The notes: generated from the sequence alone by a model not told the origin. A stretch of DNA of 64,000 nucleotides from M3007 sp037445225 (GCA_037445225.1 JBBIKW010000015.1:1-64000); one strand, 5' to 3'; positions 1-8,543 are shown, counted from the stretch's first letter. Numbers and translations are program-made.

Positions 1-69
1 GGCGTGCTGTACTACGAGTTGAAGACGTCGAAGGACAGCGCGACGCGCAAGATGATTCAGACGAAGTAA
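1..69 (+). CDS. C-terminal end of a T9SS-secreted protein (partial)
   Basis: The first 22 codons of the window read in frame to a TAA stop and give GVLYYELKTSKDSATRKMIQ then TK. This is the last strand of a type A T9SS sorting domain (pattern G-v-Y-y-y-L-x-t...tkKmv), the signal that directs Bacteroidota proteins through the outer membrane. The rest of the gene lies outside the window, so the function of the mature protein is unknown. The reading frame and the family resemblance are seen; the secretion route is inferred. Confidence 0.75.
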   Translation, partial: GVLYYELKTSKDSATRKMIQTK

Positions 70-84
70 GCAGGCGCCTAGCGC

Positions 85-134
85 GCTCCGGCGAGGTGAG
101 GTTGTCGGTTCTCGGCAACCTCACTTGTCGGAGC
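85..134 (+). terminator. Long hairpin after the T9SS cargo gene
   Basis: An almost perfect inverted repeat begins 15 bases after the stop codon: the arm GCTCCG..GAGGTGAGGTTG pairs with CAACCTCACTTG..CGGAGC across a loop of about 10 bases. There is no following T-run, so it is either a factor-assisted terminator or a 3' RNA-stabilising hairpin. Confidence 0.5.
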
Positions 135-186
135 AGGTAAAAACGCTGTGCACCTGCACTGTACTTTGAAATCGGTTTTTGGGATG

Positions 187-219
187 GCCTCTCTCCAAAA
201 GATGGAGGGGGGCTTTTTT
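187..219 (+). terminator. Rho-independent terminator
   Basis: A 10-bp stem (GCCTCTCTCC with GGAGGGGGGC, allowing G-T pairs) closes a 7-base loop and is followed directly by six T. It lies between the partial cargo gene and the DoxX-like gene and should end transcription entering from the left. Confidence 0.75.
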
Positions 220-319
220 ATTTGAGAAAATTTGAGGGCCGCATCTTCCTAGGTTGACTTTCCTACAGAAAATTTCTCTTCCGCTCTATTTTCGCCCTCT
301 ATTCCTACCTTTCCGGTGT

Positions 320-730
320 ATGCGCGACATTATCGACCTTATCGGACGCGTCTTCCTGTCCGCCATCTTTCTGTTTGAAGCGGCGGACTCTACCCTAAAT
401 TTTGCGAAAACGAAGGCGACCATGCAGGCGCATGGGCTGAATTGGAATCAAGACATGCTTTTAGTGGCCGCCATCCTTTTTCTACTCCTGGGCGGGATAA
501 TGGTGCTGATAGGCTACCGCACTGGGCTGGCTTCCACCTTGCTCTTGCTGTATTGGGTGCCCGTGACGTTTATTGTTCACGATTTTTGGAATTACACGGG
601 CGACGCGTTGCGGCTCCAGAGCATTTCCTTCATGAAAAACATGGCCATTACGGGTGGGCTGCTTATGTTGCTAGGCAAAGGCAGTGGCCGATACAGCATC
701 AAACGCCTGCTCGCCACTACGCGCGTCTGA
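320..730 (+). CDS. DoxX family membrane protein
   Basis: A 136-residue integral membrane protein beginning MRDIIDLIGR. Four hydrophobic segments and the N-terminal pattern RVFLSAIFLFEA are typical of the DoxX/DoxD-like family, small inner-membrane proteins of poorly defined redox or quinone-related function. An in-frame start 66 bases upstream would add a non-conserved leader, so the ATG at 320 is preferred. The gene stands alone downstream of a terminator and faces an SDR gene on the other strand. Family assignment is fairly secure; substrate and role are unknown. Confidence 0.75.
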   Translation: MRDIIDLIGRVFLSAIFLFEAADSTLNFAKTKATMQAHGLNWNQDMLLVAAILFLLLGGIMVLIGYRTGLASTLLLLYWVPVTFIVHDFWNYTGDALRLQSISFMKNMAITGGLLMLLGKGSGRYSIKRLLATTRV

Positions 731-739
731 TAAGAGGCG

Positions 740-1546
740 CTAAGTCACTTTTGCTCGAGCAATCAGTTTGGAAAAATACCGAGGAAAGAACCGCTTCAAA
801 TACACACCGAGCACTTCCTTTCCGCCAAACCACACCTCTTCCTTGCCGCGTTCTATGGCGTATAGGATTTTCTGAGCCGCTCGTTCGGCAGAGATGCCCT
901 TTGCGGTGGCGTCATCCATGGTGCCTTGCGGACGGCCGTCTCCGGTGAGGGCGTTGACACTCACCTGAGTGCGCACAAAGCCTGGGCAAGCGATCGTCAC
1001 TCGGACGGGTGTATGGGCTAATTCTGCGCGCAAGCTGTCGAAAAAGCCGTGCAAGGCATGTTTGCTGGCGGCATAGCCCGATCGCAGCGGAGTGCCGAAC
1101 TTTCCCGTCAGGCTACTCACTACAACGATGTGGCCCAGTTGGTGCATGAGCATACTGGGTAGAAGGGCTTTGGTAAGGGCTACCGTTCCAAAATAGTTGA
1201 CGTCCATGAGGCGCTTGTCCACTTCTAAGCTCGTTTCAGCGGCCAAGCTGCGCTGCGAGATGCCGCCGCAGTGGATGACGATGTCTATCTTGCCCACGCG
1301 CGTCAGGACGCGTTCGACAATGCCGGCCAGTGCCGCATGCTGTCCTAAGTCCAAAGGCTGTACCAACAGCTCTTGGGCGCCGCGGTGGGCGGCATCTGCC
1401 GCCACGCGCTGGAGGGCCTCTTCGTTGCGCGCCGATAAGATCACATGTGCTCCGCGCTCGGCTAAGGCATACACCAGCGCCTCACCAATGCCGGAAGAGG
1501 CACCGGTCACCCAAACGCGTTTTTGATAAAAGTAATCCTTCATCAT
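740..1546 (-). CDS. Short-chain dehydrogenase/reductase (SDR)
   Basis: A 268-residue classical SDR. The NAD(P)-binding glycine motif TGASSGIG lies near residue 15, NVNYFGT-like structural Asn context follows mid-protein, and the catalytic Ser is in VVVSSLTGKFG with Tyr-Lys in YAASK. Substrate cannot be read from the sequence; many such proteins reduce keto groups of lipids or sugars. Two adjacent ATG codons (1544-1546 and 1541-1543) are candidate starts. An upstream in-frame start would overlap the neighbouring alkA gene by more than 40 bases and is less likely. It probably follows alkA in one transcript, 14 bases apart. Confidence 0.85.
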   Translation of the reverse strand: MMKDYFYQKRVWVTGASSGIGEALVYALAERGAHVILSARNEEALQRVAADAAHRGAQELLVQPLDLGQHAALAGIVERVLTRVGKIDIVIHCGGISQRSLAAETSLEVDKRLMDVNYFGTVALTKALLPSMLMHQLGHIVVVSSLTGKFGTPLRSGYAASKHALHGFFDSLRAELAHTPVRVTIACPGFVRTQVSVNALTGDGRPQGTMDDATAKGISAERAAQKILYAIERGKEEVWFGGKEVLGVYLKRFFPRYFSKLIARAKVT

Positions 1547-1560
1547 ATCGAAATTAGAGT

Positions 1561-2196
1561 TCAAGGTAAAGGGCGTCGGCGCTCGCAGAGGTAGAAATGC
1601 CACAGCATCCGCGTGCCTACGCTTCGCCAGGGGCGCCAGTGGCCGGTGTAGGTTTCAAACTCTATAGCCGAAGGGCGCCGCGGAAGCCCTTTCAACGCGC
1701 GAAAAGCCTCTTGCATGGCGATATCTCCGCAAGGTAAGATATCGGGTCTCAGCAGGCACTCTGATAGGTAAATGTCGGCTGTCCAATCGCCAATGCCTTT
1801 GATGCGTTTGAGCGCTTGCCGCACTTCCTCATCGGGCAGGTGCGTCAAGTGCTCTAAAACCAGTGCACCATCCGTAACGGCACGCGCTAAGTGTCGCACG
1901 TAGTGTATTTTTTGCCGGCTAAACCCTATCGAACGCAACACCTCATCCGAAAGCGCTAACAGGCCTTTCGGTGTCAGCGGGTCGACCCGCTGTCGAAGCC
2001 GATGAAAGGTGGCATTAGCCGAAGCTAAAGAAACCTGCTGCTCCAAGATGATGTGCACCAGCGTAGCAAAGCCTGGAGCCCGATCCCACAAAGGGGGATA
2101 ACCATACTCTTTCAGCACTCGAGCCAGCGCATCGTCGCGCTCCGCCAACCATTCGCTGGCAAAGCGCAAGGTGGAGTCGTCGAGTTGGCGTATCAT
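1561..2196 (-). CDS. alkA: DNA-3-methyladenine glycosylase II
   Basis: A 211-residue HhH-GPD superfamily glycosylase that excises alkylated bases from DNA to start base-excision repair. The helix-hairpin-helix spans about residues 127-141 (LKRIKGIGDWTADIYL) and the catalytic aspartate is D158 in LPCGDIAM. EQQVS at about 52 is the conserved substrate-pocket helix. It lacks the extra N-terminal domain of Escherichia coli AlkA, as do many short homologues. It is divergent from pfkB with only 21 bases between the start codons and likely cotranscribed with the SDR gene downstream. Confidence 0.88.
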   Translation of the reverse strand: MIRQLDDSTLRFASEWLAERDDALARVLKEYGYPPLWDRAPGFATLVHIILEQQVSLASANATFHRLRQRVDPLTPKGLLALSDEVLRSIGFSRQKIHYVRHLARAVTDGALVLEHLTHLPDEEVRQALKRIKGIGDWTADIYLSECLLRPDILPCGDIAMQEAFRALKGLPRRPSAIEFETYTGHWRPWRSVGTRMLWHFYLCERRRPLP

Positions 2197-2217
2197 TGCT
2201 GCAAAACTACAGTATCC

Positions 2218-3168
2218 ATGCGTATTGCTACCCTGACGCTACACCCTGCCTTGGATAAGAGCGCTGATGTTGATCGCATGCTGCCGGAGCGCAAGCTGCG
2301 CTGTTCGGCTCCCCATTACGATGCCGGCGGCGGAGGTATCAACGTATCCAAAGGCATCCGGCGATTGGGTGGGCAGAGCACAGCCGTTTTTCCTGTCGGT
2401 GGGGGTACGGGAAAGCGGCTCTTAGCGCTGTTAGAGGCAGAGGGGATTGCGACGGCGCCAGTAGAGGTAGAAGGCGAGACGCGCGAACACTTTTCGGTCT
2501 TTGAAACCTCTACTGGCCAACAGTACCGATTCACGCTGCCGGGTGAGCCGCTCTTGCCTGCAGCTGCCGATGCCTGCTTGGACGCCGTATGCCGCCTTCA
2601 ACCCGACATCGTCGTGGCCAGCGGCAGCTTGCCTCCGGGTCTGCCGACCGATTACTATGCCCACGTAGCGGCCACCGTTCGCCGGATCGGCGCGCGATTG
2701 GTATTAGACACCTCTGGAGAGGCGCTGTGTGCTGCCTTAGAAACGGGCGTTTTTCTGCTTAAGCCCAACCTCGCAGAGCTCAGCGCCTTGGTGGGCGTCG
2801 AGCGGCTGGAGATGAATCAAGTGGACGACGCCGCCATGTCGCTCATCCACTCCGGAAAAAGTGAGGTGGTAGTTGTCTCTTTGGGCCCGCGCGGTGCCTT
2901 GCTCGCCTCGTGCGACGGCTTTGTCCACATCGCGGCTCCCGTGGTGGACAAGCGCACGACGGTGGGCGCGGGCGACAGCATGGTGGCCGGCATGGTGTGG
3001 GCCCTGGGTCAGAGTAAGTCGCTATTGGAAATGGCGCAGATGGGCGTAGCTTGCGGAACGGCCGCCACTATGAATGCCGGCACCGAACTCTTTTACCCAG
3101 AGGACGCCCAGCGGTTACTAGGCTGGATCCAAACCTTCGGGAAACGCTATCGCTTTACGGATTTTTAG
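2218..3168 (+). CDS. pfkB: PfkB-family 6-/1-phosphofructokinase
   Basis: A 316-residue ribokinase-fold sugar kinase. The start MRIATLTLHPALDKSADVD is characteristic of the PfkB/FruK/LacC group, which phosphorylates fructose-6-P, fructose-1-P or tagatose-6-P. The N-terminal glycine motif is AGGGGINVSKGI, KPNLAEL lies near residue 182, and the C-terminal signature TVGAGDSMVAGM holds the catalytic Asp near 252. ATG 2218 aligns with family N-termini; an open frame extending upstream into alkA is not coding. Its exact phosphate-ester substrate is not decidable here. No fru-type PTS or regulator is adjacent, which favours the glycolytic Pfk-2 role over FruK. Confidence 0.85.
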   Translation: MRIATLTLHPALDKSADVDRMLPERKLRCSAPHYDAGGGGINVSKGIRRLGGQSTAVFPVGGGTGKRLLALLEAEGIATAPVEVEGETREHFSVFETSTGQQYRFTLPGEPLLPAAADACLDAVCRLQPDIVVASGSLPPGLPTDYYAHVAATVRRIGARLVLDTSGEALCAALETGVFLLKPNLAELSALVGVERLEMNQVDDAAMSLIHSGKSEVVVVSLGPRGALLASCDGFVHIAAPVVDKRTTVGAGDSMVAGMVWALGQSKSLLEMAQMGVACGTAATMNAGTELFYPEDAQRLLGWIQTFGKRYRFTDF

Positions 3169-3178
3169 ACCAAGCATC

Positions 3179-3186
3179 TATCTTTG
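3179..3186 (+). promoter_or_regulatory. Putative -7 promoter box for adk
   Basis: TATCTTTG matches the Bacteroidota -7 consensus TAnnTTTG. It ends 30 bases before the adk ATG. No clear TTG is found 19-21 bases upstream, so only half of the promoter is supported. Confidence 0.5.
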
Positions 3187-3216
3187 TCTTTTATTCGCTA
3201 CAGATGCCGAGCTCAT

Positions 3217-3816
3217 ATGATCAATCTGATACTTTTTGGACCGCCGGGTTCGGGTAAGGGGACACAGGCCTCTCTGCTGGAAAAGCAATACGGACTGGTG
3301 CACATCAGCACGGGCGACCTATTTCGAAAAGAAATAGGCGACGGGACGCCACTGGGTAAAGAAGCACAGGCGTACATCTCCCGTGGAGAGCTGGTGCCCG
3401 ACGAGGTGACCATCGCTATGTTGCGCCAAAAAGTAGAAGCGCACCCAGAAGCCCAAGGCTTTATCTTCGACGGCTTTCCCCGCACCCTGGCCCAGGCAGA
3501 GGCGCTCGACCGACTTATGGCTTCGGAAAATACTGCTATCCACTTGCTTATCGCCCTCGATGTCGACGACGAGCAGATCGTTCAACGCATAAAAGGCCGC
3601 GCAGCAGTCTCTGGTCGTGCCGACGATAACGACGAAAACATCATCCGAAATCGAATAGCGGTCTACAAAACGGAGACCACGCCGGTGTTTGACTACTACG
3701 CGCGCAGCGGCAAGAGCTATCGCGTAAATGGCGTCGGCTCTATTGAAGAGATCTTCGCTCGGCTTTGCGCTATTATTGACGACAAGGTGAAACAAACCTC
3801 AGAGTTATCGGCCTAA
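3217..3816 (+). CDS. adk: Adenylate kinase
   Basis: A 199-residue adenylate kinase interconverting ATP + AMP and 2 ADP. The P-loop GPPGSGKGTQ is at residues 8-17, the AMP-binding signature FIFDGFPRTLAQAE follows near 80, and the adenine-site arginines lie in IKGRAAVSGRADDN. The LID is the short, zinc-free form, common in Bacteroidota. ATG 3217 places the P-loop at its usual distance; the frame is open 11 codons further up, but that overlaps the -7 box. It leads a run of same-strand genes (adk, ftsB, sucD). Confidence 0.95.
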   Translation: MINLILFGPPGSGKGTQASLLEKQYGLVHISTGDLFRKEIGDGTPLGKEAQAYISRGELVPDEVTIAMLRQKVEAHPEAQGFIFDGFPRTLAQAEALDRLMASENTAIHLLIALDVDDEQIVQRIKGRAAVSGRADDNDENIIRNRIAVYKTETTPVFDYYARSGKSYRVNGVGSIEEIFARLCAIIDDKVKQTSELSA

Positions 3817-3844
3817 AATGCCACCTGCAAAGGGCAAAAGCTTC

Positions 3845-3852
3845 TATCTTTG
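3845..3852 (+). promoter_or_regulatory. Putative -7 promoter box for ftsB/sucD
   Basis: TATCTTTG (TAnnTTTG) lies 35 bases before the ftsB-like start codon, in the 71-base gap after adk. No convincing -33 TTG is seen. Confidence 0.45.
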
Positions 3853-3887
3853 CCCGTGGGCTGATAACTTTTTTTCTTCCGCACCTC

Positions 3888-4202
3888 ATGGCTATCCCGT
3901 CCAATCCCTGGTCTGCTTTCTGGGAACGACTGCCGGCGCCGTTGCGCAACCGCTATTGGCTAACCCTGATCGTCTTTCTCTTCGTCCTCATCTTTTTAGA
4001 CAAAAACAGTCCCTGGACCCATTGGCGCCTGATGCGCGCCAAGAGTCGGCTTTTGCAAGACAGGGAGCTTTACCGCCAAAAGATAGAGGAAGCGAAGAAG
4101 CAGGCCGAGCTCTTTGAGCTTTCTAAAGAGCGCTACGCGCGCGAGCGATACTACATGCGGCGCCCGGGAGAGGATGTATTTGTCATTCAAGAAGCGAAAT
4201 AA
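3888..4202 (+). CDS. ftsB: Septum formation initiator (FtsB/DivIC family)
   Basis: A 104-residue bitopic membrane protein. A short cytoplasmic N-terminus is followed by one transmembrane helix (about residues 24-38, LTLIVFLFVLIFL) and then a charged heptad-like coiled coil of about 45 residues, ending in a compact YYMRRPGEDVFVIQE motif that is diagnostic for DivIC/FtsB. These proteins form the FtsB-FtsL-FtsQ subcomplex at the division septum. The gene sits 14 bases upstream of sucD and is likely cotranscribed with it. Symbol is by family; orthology to E. coli FtsB is approximate. Confidence 0.85.
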   Translation: MAIPSNPWSAFWERLPAPLRNRYWLTLIVFLFVLIFLDKNSPWTHWRLMRAKSRLLQDRELYRQKIEEAKKQAELFELSKERYARERYYMRRPGEDVFVIQEAK

Positions 4203-4216
4203 CCTTTTCTCTGTTC

Positions 4217-5101
4217 ATGTCGGTACTAGTCAACAAGCACTCGCGCCTCATCGTCCAAGGGTTTACGGGAAAAGAAGGCACCTTTCACGCCGAACAGATG
4301 ATCGCCTACGGCACCACAGTGGTTGGCGGGGTCACGCCGGGCAAGGGCGGACAAGTGCATTTGGACCGTCCCGTCTTCAACACCGTGGAACAAGCTGTTA
4401 AAGCTACCGGAGCCAACACGTCAATCATTTTCGTCCCTCCCGCCTTTGCCGCTGACGCTATCATTGAAGCCGCCCAGGCAGGCATAGAAGTAATCGTAGC
4501 CATTACGGAAGGCATTCCGGTTCAAGACATGGTTCGGGCAAAGGCCTATGTAGATCGGACGAAGAGCCGCCTCATCGGGCCAAACTGTCCGGGAGTCATC
4601 ACTCCCGACGAAGCAAAGGTGGGCATCATGCCGGGCTTCGTCTTCAAACGCGGCCCCATTGGCCTCGTATCGAAATCCGGTACCCTCACCTACGAAGCGG
4701 CAGACCAGATAGCTAAAGCGGGCTTAGGACTGACCACGGCTATAGGCATTGGCGGCGATCCTATTATCGGCACCACTACCCGCGAGGCCCTCGAATTGTT
4801 TATAAACGACCCTGAGACCGAGGCCATCGTCATCATTGGCGAGATCGGTGGTACCTTAGAGGCCGAGGCGGCTCGTTGGCTGCGCGCTATGGGTAACCCT
4901 AAGCCGGTCATCGGGTTCATCGCCGGCCGAACCGCGCCCAAAGGCCGCAAAATGGGCCATGCTGGCGCTATCGTGGGCAGCGCCGAAGATACTGCTGCAG
5001 CTAAAATGCGCATTATGGCGGAAAACGGCATCCATGTGGTGGCCTCTCCCGCACAAATTGGCCTCACCGTCCAGCGCGTGTTGAACGGCGTCACGGTATA
5101 G
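4217..5101 (+). CDS. sucD: Succinate-CoA ligase (ADP/GDP-forming) subunit alpha
   Basis: A 294-residue alpha subunit of succinyl-CoA synthetase, which makes nucleoside triphosphate from succinyl-CoA in the TCA cycle. The CoA-binding N-terminal domain begins VQGFTGKEGTFHAEQM, and the phosphorylated active-site histidine is H248 in GHAGAIVG. Length is normal. The partner sucC is not in the window. The last 11 bases overlap the end of the convergent mscS gene. Confidence 0.95.
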   Translation: MSVLVNKHSRLIVQGFTGKEGTFHAEQMIAYGTTVVGGVTPGKGGQVHLDRPVFNTVEQAVKATGANTSIIFVPPAFAADAIIEAAQAGIEVIVAITEGIPVQDMVRAKAYVDRTKSRLIGPNCPGVITPDEAKVGIMPGFVFKRGPIGLVSKSGTLTYEAADQIAKAGLGLTTAIGIGGDPIIGTTTREALELFINDPETEAIVIIGEIGGTLEAEAARWLRAMGNPKPVIGFIAGRTAPKGRKMGHAGAIVGSAEDTAAAKMRIMAENGIHVVASPAQIGLTVQRVLNGVTV

Positions 5102-6014
5102 GCGGGCTATTTTTTGCTTCAGCAGAGCGATCCACGACCTTCTCTGCCGGCTCGCTGGGCGCACAGAGGTGCTGCACCAAGTGCCGCATCAGCGCTTGAT
5201 AGATGCTGCGCTCGACCTCCTTGGTCGAAGTGCGCAGAACGTATTGAAACTTACACTTTATCCGGTCGCGATACACTTCGGTCACGCGCAAAAGCGCACT
5301 GTCGGGTTGTATGTATTCGCCGAAAGGTTTTAACGCCTCTCCTAAATGCCGCTCGAGCTCCTCTACCGAGGTGAGCTGCTTGAGGTCGATTTCAAAGTCC
5401 AAACTCACACGTTTCAGCGGACGACGGGTGTAGTTAACGATATCCGTATTTATCGCGGTGTTGTTGGGAATGTAGATGATGTCTCCGTCGTCATTGATTA
5501 GGTGGAGGTTTTGGAGCGTAATATCGACGATCCTGCCGCGGTGTTGTCCAATTCGAACGTCATCGCCCAGGGCTACTTGGCCTGAAAAGGTCATTATCAT
5601 TCCATTGATCATGTTGGAGATGTAGTCCTTAGTTAGGATGGCCAAGCCCGCAAAAATGATGGAGATCGACGTCAGCACGTCGCGCAGATGGATCTGGAAT
5701 AGCGACAGCAAGCCCACTACTAAACCCACCACTAAGATGATGGAATAGACGTGCCGAATGCCTACGGTGAAATTGTCGTCGCCTTGCCGCCGCGTTCTGC
5801 GCCGATAAAGCCCGATGACCGCTACTTGGACGAAGTCGAGCAGAAGCAGGAAGACGGCCAGAGCAGACAACACGCTCACGTAGTAGGTTGCCGCCGGTCG
5901 ATACTTGGCCTTAAGTTGCCCGTAGAGCGGGCTTAGGTCGATCTCGCCTATGTTGATTAAGGTCAAGGCGATCAAGATGGCCAATTTCAGCAATAAAATG
6001 AGCGCTCTTCTCAT
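5091..6014 (-). CDS. MscS-family mechanosensitive ion channel
   Basis: A 307-residue small-conductance mechanosensitive channel. Three predicted inner-membrane helices cover about residues 5-25, 47-67 and 90-112, followed by the pore helix and the MscS beta domain (FSGQVALGDDVRIGQHRGRI, then IPNNTAINTDIVNYTRRP). A cytoplasmic alpha/beta vestibule domain follows. Such channels release solutes on hypo-osmotic shock. The start MRRALILLLK is chosen because it begins just before the first helix; an in-frame start 39 bases upstream is possible. It overlaps sucD tail to tail by 11 bases. Confidence 0.9.
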   Translation of the reverse strand: MRRALILLLKLAILIALTLINIGEIDLSPLYGQLKAKYRPAATYYVSVLSALAVFLLLLDFVQVAVIGLYRRRTRRQGDDNFTVGIRHVYSIILVVGLVVGLLSLFQIHLRDVLTSISIIFAGLAILTKDYISNMINGMIMTFSGQVALGDDVRIGQHRGRIVDITLQNLHLINDDGDIIYIPNNTAINTDIVNYTRRPLKRVSLDFEIDLKQLTSVEELERHLGEALKPFGEYIQPDSALLRVTEVYRDRIKCKFQYVLRTSTKEVERSIYQALMRHLVQHLCAPSEPAEKVVDRSAEAKNSPPIP

Positions 6015-6209
6015 AAGTAGCGGGCGATGATGGCAAGCGCGCAAGTGTGTCAACGGAGGGAAAGCGTTTCCACGTAAGACAGTTTCGCTGTGGCTTTGTT
6101 GTCTCCTACCGTCGGCTTTTAGTCAAAGGCTGCTAAGATAGGGCGAGGTGTGTTTACGACAATGTCTGCGCAGCCGGAGCTTGCCCCGTATTTTCTCGCA
6201 ACACAAACG

Positions 6210-6239
6210 AAAAAAGCGCCCACACCGTGAGCGCTTTTT
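6210..6239 (-). terminator. Terminator downstream of tRNA-His
   Basis: AAAAAAGCGC and GCGCTTTTT form an inverted repeat across an 11-base loop. Because A- and T-runs flank both sides it could work in either direction; on the minus strand it lies four bases after the tRNA 3' end. Confidence 0.7.
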
Positions 6240-6243
6240 ACAG

Positions 6244-6318
6244 GGAGGCAGAAGGGACTCGAACCCTCGACCCTCAGAACCACAATCTGATGCTCTAACC
6301 AACTGAGCTACAGCCTCC
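6244..6318 (-). tRNA. tRNA-His (GTG anticodon)
   Basis: On the minus strand the sequence folds as a cloverleaf: D-arm GCTCAGTTGGTTAGAGC, anticodon stem TCAGA/TCTGA around loop TTGTGGT (anticodon GTG), and T-arm GAGGG TTCGAGT CCCTT. The extra 5' G facing a 3' C73 is the identity element of tRNA-His. CCA is not encoded. One T-T mismatch is present in the acceptor stem. Confidence 0.95.
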
Positions 6319-6331
6319 GTGAAAAGTGCCG

Positions 6332-6362
6332 CAAAGATAAGGAGCAAGGCACTTTTGAGCAA
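6332..6362 (-). promoter_or_regulatory. Promoter of tRNA-His
   Basis: On the minus strand TTG (6360-6362) is followed after 20 bases by TATCTTTG (6332-6339), a good match to the Bacteroidota -33/-7 promoter. The -7 box lies 13 bases from the tRNA 5' end, as expected for direct transcription of the tRNA. Confidence 0.7.
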
Positions 6363-6380
6363 TATCGCGCGCGCATTTTT

Positions 6381-8432
6381 TCAGGTCTTCCACAGGCGCA
6401 ACAGCAGGGTTTCGAGGGCCAAAAAGAGCAGGGCGAACACCAAGCACCAGCGCCACAGCGCCGTGCCTCGGTCTTCCTCTTCGACCACTGCCGTAAAGTT
6501 GGCGCGCGCATCTTGAGCCAAGAGGCGCATGTTGGGTGCCAGGCGCTCCTCCAACTCCGCAGGGCTTAGGCAGCGCAGGTCGCTCTCCGTGCGGTCATAA
6601 TTGTAGGCAAACACCGCTAAGGTCGAGTCGTGCAAGGTAGCTTCGTACCAGCCGGCCTCGTTCAATTGAGAGCCCGGCGTCAGCAAGGCTTTTGCACCTA
6701 AGATGCGCTGTTCGGGAATAAATTCGGGTAGGGAGCTGCTCGGCGTCGAGGGAGGGTCTTCTGCTCGTCGCAGCTTGTAGACGACCACGCCAGCGCTGTA
6801 AGCGACGTGCGGAATTTCGAGTACTTCGTCGCGTCCCAACGTATAGGCGATTTGTCGACCCCTTGCTCCGGCGATAGCCGTCTTAAACAGCAATGGTACA
6901 AAGATTTCGCCGTGACCTACCAAGTCGTTGACGCGTTTGTCCAGAGGTACTGCCGATAAGTACAGGGCACCCTCGCCGAGCGGATACTTGGCCAACATCG
7001 CCGAACCGTCGCGGTAGGTGAGGATGTGTTCGCCGCGCTCCGGAGCGATGCGAAAGTTGCCGCGCGTGTTAGGCAAGCGCAAGTTGGCTCCAGCGTTTAA
7101 AAAGACGTCGCGAAAGACAAACTCTTGGGTATTGATCTGCGACACCTGGCGTTCTGCCACTTGGTAAGGGCCTAAGTTGCCGGCTTGGAACAGCTGTAAA
7201 AAGGCGTTGTAGGAGCTCAGATCGCCGTTTTGAGCGGGGAAAAAGAGCACGTTTCCGCCGTTTTGGGCAAAGGTTTTCAGCTCCTGAGCTAAGCCGGAGG
7301 TGATGAGCGTAGGTTCGTGGAGAACGATGAGCTGGTAGTTGGCGAGTCGGGCATAGTCCAATGTGCGCACGTCGGCGTTGTCTACTTGGAAATAGGGCGC
7401 TCCGGCGAAGGCGTTATTGAGGTACGGGTTAGGTTGCTGTTCGTTGATGCACAGCACCCGAACGTTTTCCGCCACGTAGAAGGCGAGATAGTAGTCGTCG
7501 TCGAATTGCACGGGATAGTCCGAGAGGTTGAGCTTGGCTCTGTGCCACCCGGGGCGCAAGATGTTGAAGCGGACCGTGTCGGTGCTGCTGCTTCGGGCAG
7601 GGAGCGATACGGTAGCGACCGGCTTAGTTTGGCCCTCGTGGTAGAGCGCCAAGCGTACCTCTTCGGCCGACTCGGTGCCGCGATTGCTCAATTTGACCAG
7701 CAGGGTGGCGGGCTGGTTGAGCATCTGCACAGGGCTTTCAAACCAGGCTGAGTCTACCGAGAGGTTGTTTTCCTGCACAGCGCGCAGCGGCACCAAGCTG
7801 ACGCTGAGCGCCGTGTCTTGGAAGTGCTCCAAATCTACCTGATTGGCCTGGAAGTCGCTAATGAGGTAGGCAATGATGTTTTCGGTCTTGCCTGAGCGCA
7901 GGGTTTGCTGTTGGCGTAACAGCACCTTTGAGAGCGGGCGGGTTGCCGAGCTAAGGCGCACCTCGTCGATGCGAGCTAAGGCGTCCTCCTGGCTGATGAG
8001 CCTCTGGTCGCGCCCTTCGAAGTCGGCCGTCAAGATTTGGAATTGGTCGCTTGCCGAGTACGCTTGCACGATCTCGCGGGCCCGCTGTTTGGCCAGTTCT
8101 ATCAGCGGCACGTCTTCGCTCAGCGCAGCCATACTGAAAGAGTTGTCGATGTAGATGGATACGGCGCGCTGGCCTTGAACCGCAGTCTTGGAGCGCGGAA
8201 GGAACGGCTGAGCGAAGGCCAACACCAAGAAGAGGAGTGCTAAGCAGCGCATGATCAGCACCAACAGGTTGCGCAAGCGCTGGCGGCTGTTTGTCACCTC
8301 TTTCACCTCCTGTAGAAAGCGCACGTGCGAGAAGTACACCTTCTTAAAGCGCCTGAAGTAAAATAGGTGGATGATGATGGGGATGGCGATGAGGGCAGCG
8401 GCGGCCAGAAATCCCGGAAAGACAAATTGCAT
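6381..8432 (-). CDS. BatA-type vWA-like membrane protein
   Basis: A 683-residue membrane protein. It starts MQFVFPGFLAAAALIAIPII followed by HLFYFRRFKKVYFSHVRFL, the hallmark of the N-terminal aerotolerance (BatA) domain with two membrane helices. A von Willebrand A-like domain follows (SIYIDNSFSM near residue 95, with MIDAS-like D-N-S-x-S), then a long region resembling a degenerate glutamine-amidotransferase fold, and a C-terminal helix near residues 660-680. Such proteins are widespread in Bacteroidota; their role in envelope maintenance is inferred from Bat operons. The ATG at 8432 is chosen; the extension to 8555 has no conserved sequence and contains the putative promoter. Confidence 0.8.
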   Translation of the reverse strand: MQFVFPGFLAAAALIAIPIIIHLFYFRRFKKVYFSHVRFLQEVKEVTNSRQRLRNLLVLIMRCLALLFLVLAFAQPFLPRSKTAVQGQRAVSIYIDNSFSMAALSEDVPLIELAKQRAREIVQAYSASDQFQILTADFEGRDQRLISQEDALARIDEVRLSSATRPLSKVLLRQQQTLRSGKTENIIAYLISDFQANQVDLEHFQDTALSVSLVPLRAVQENNLSVDSAWFESPVQMLNQPATLLVKLSNRGTESAEEVRLALYHEGQTKPVATVSLPARSSSTDTVRFNILRPGWHRAKLNLSDYPVQFDDDYYLAFYVAENVRVLCINEQQPNPYLNNAFAGAPYFQVDNADVRTLDYARLANYQLIVLHEPTLITSGLAQELKTFAQNGGNVLFFPAQNGDLSSYNAFLQLFQAGNLGPYQVAERQVSQINTQEFVFRDVFLNAGANLRLPNTRGNFRIAPERGEHILTYRDGSAMLAKYPLGEGALYLSAVPLDKRVNDLVGHGEIFVPLLFKTAIAGARGRQIAYTLGRDEVLEIPHVAYSAGVVVYKLRRAEDPPSTPSSSLPEFIPEQRILGAKALLTPGSQLNEAGWYEATLHDSTLAVFAYNYDRTESDLRCLSPAELEERLAPNMRLLAQDARANFTAVVEEEDRGTALWRWCLVFALLFLALETLLLRLWKT

Positions 8433-8461
8433 AGCGTCTGCGCGGAGTACAGGAAGAAGCG

Positions 8462-8469
8462 CAAAGGTA
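8462..8469 (-). promoter_or_regulatory. Putative -7 box for the BatA-type gene
   Basis: On the minus strand TACCTTTG matches TAnnTTTG and lies 29 bases before the start codon at 8432. A -33 element is not evident. Confidence 0.45.
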
Positions 8470-8543
8470 AGCGCTTTAGCTGTTGTCGGCATACGGCGGG
8501 AGTCGCGCTTGTCCATTATCGGCTTCGTAATTACGACTTCTGC

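Noticed and set aside
6123..6362. A 79-codon frame reading AVAQLVRASDCGSEGRGFES
   Set aside because: This is the well-known false ORF produced by translating a tRNA gene; here it is tRNA-His.
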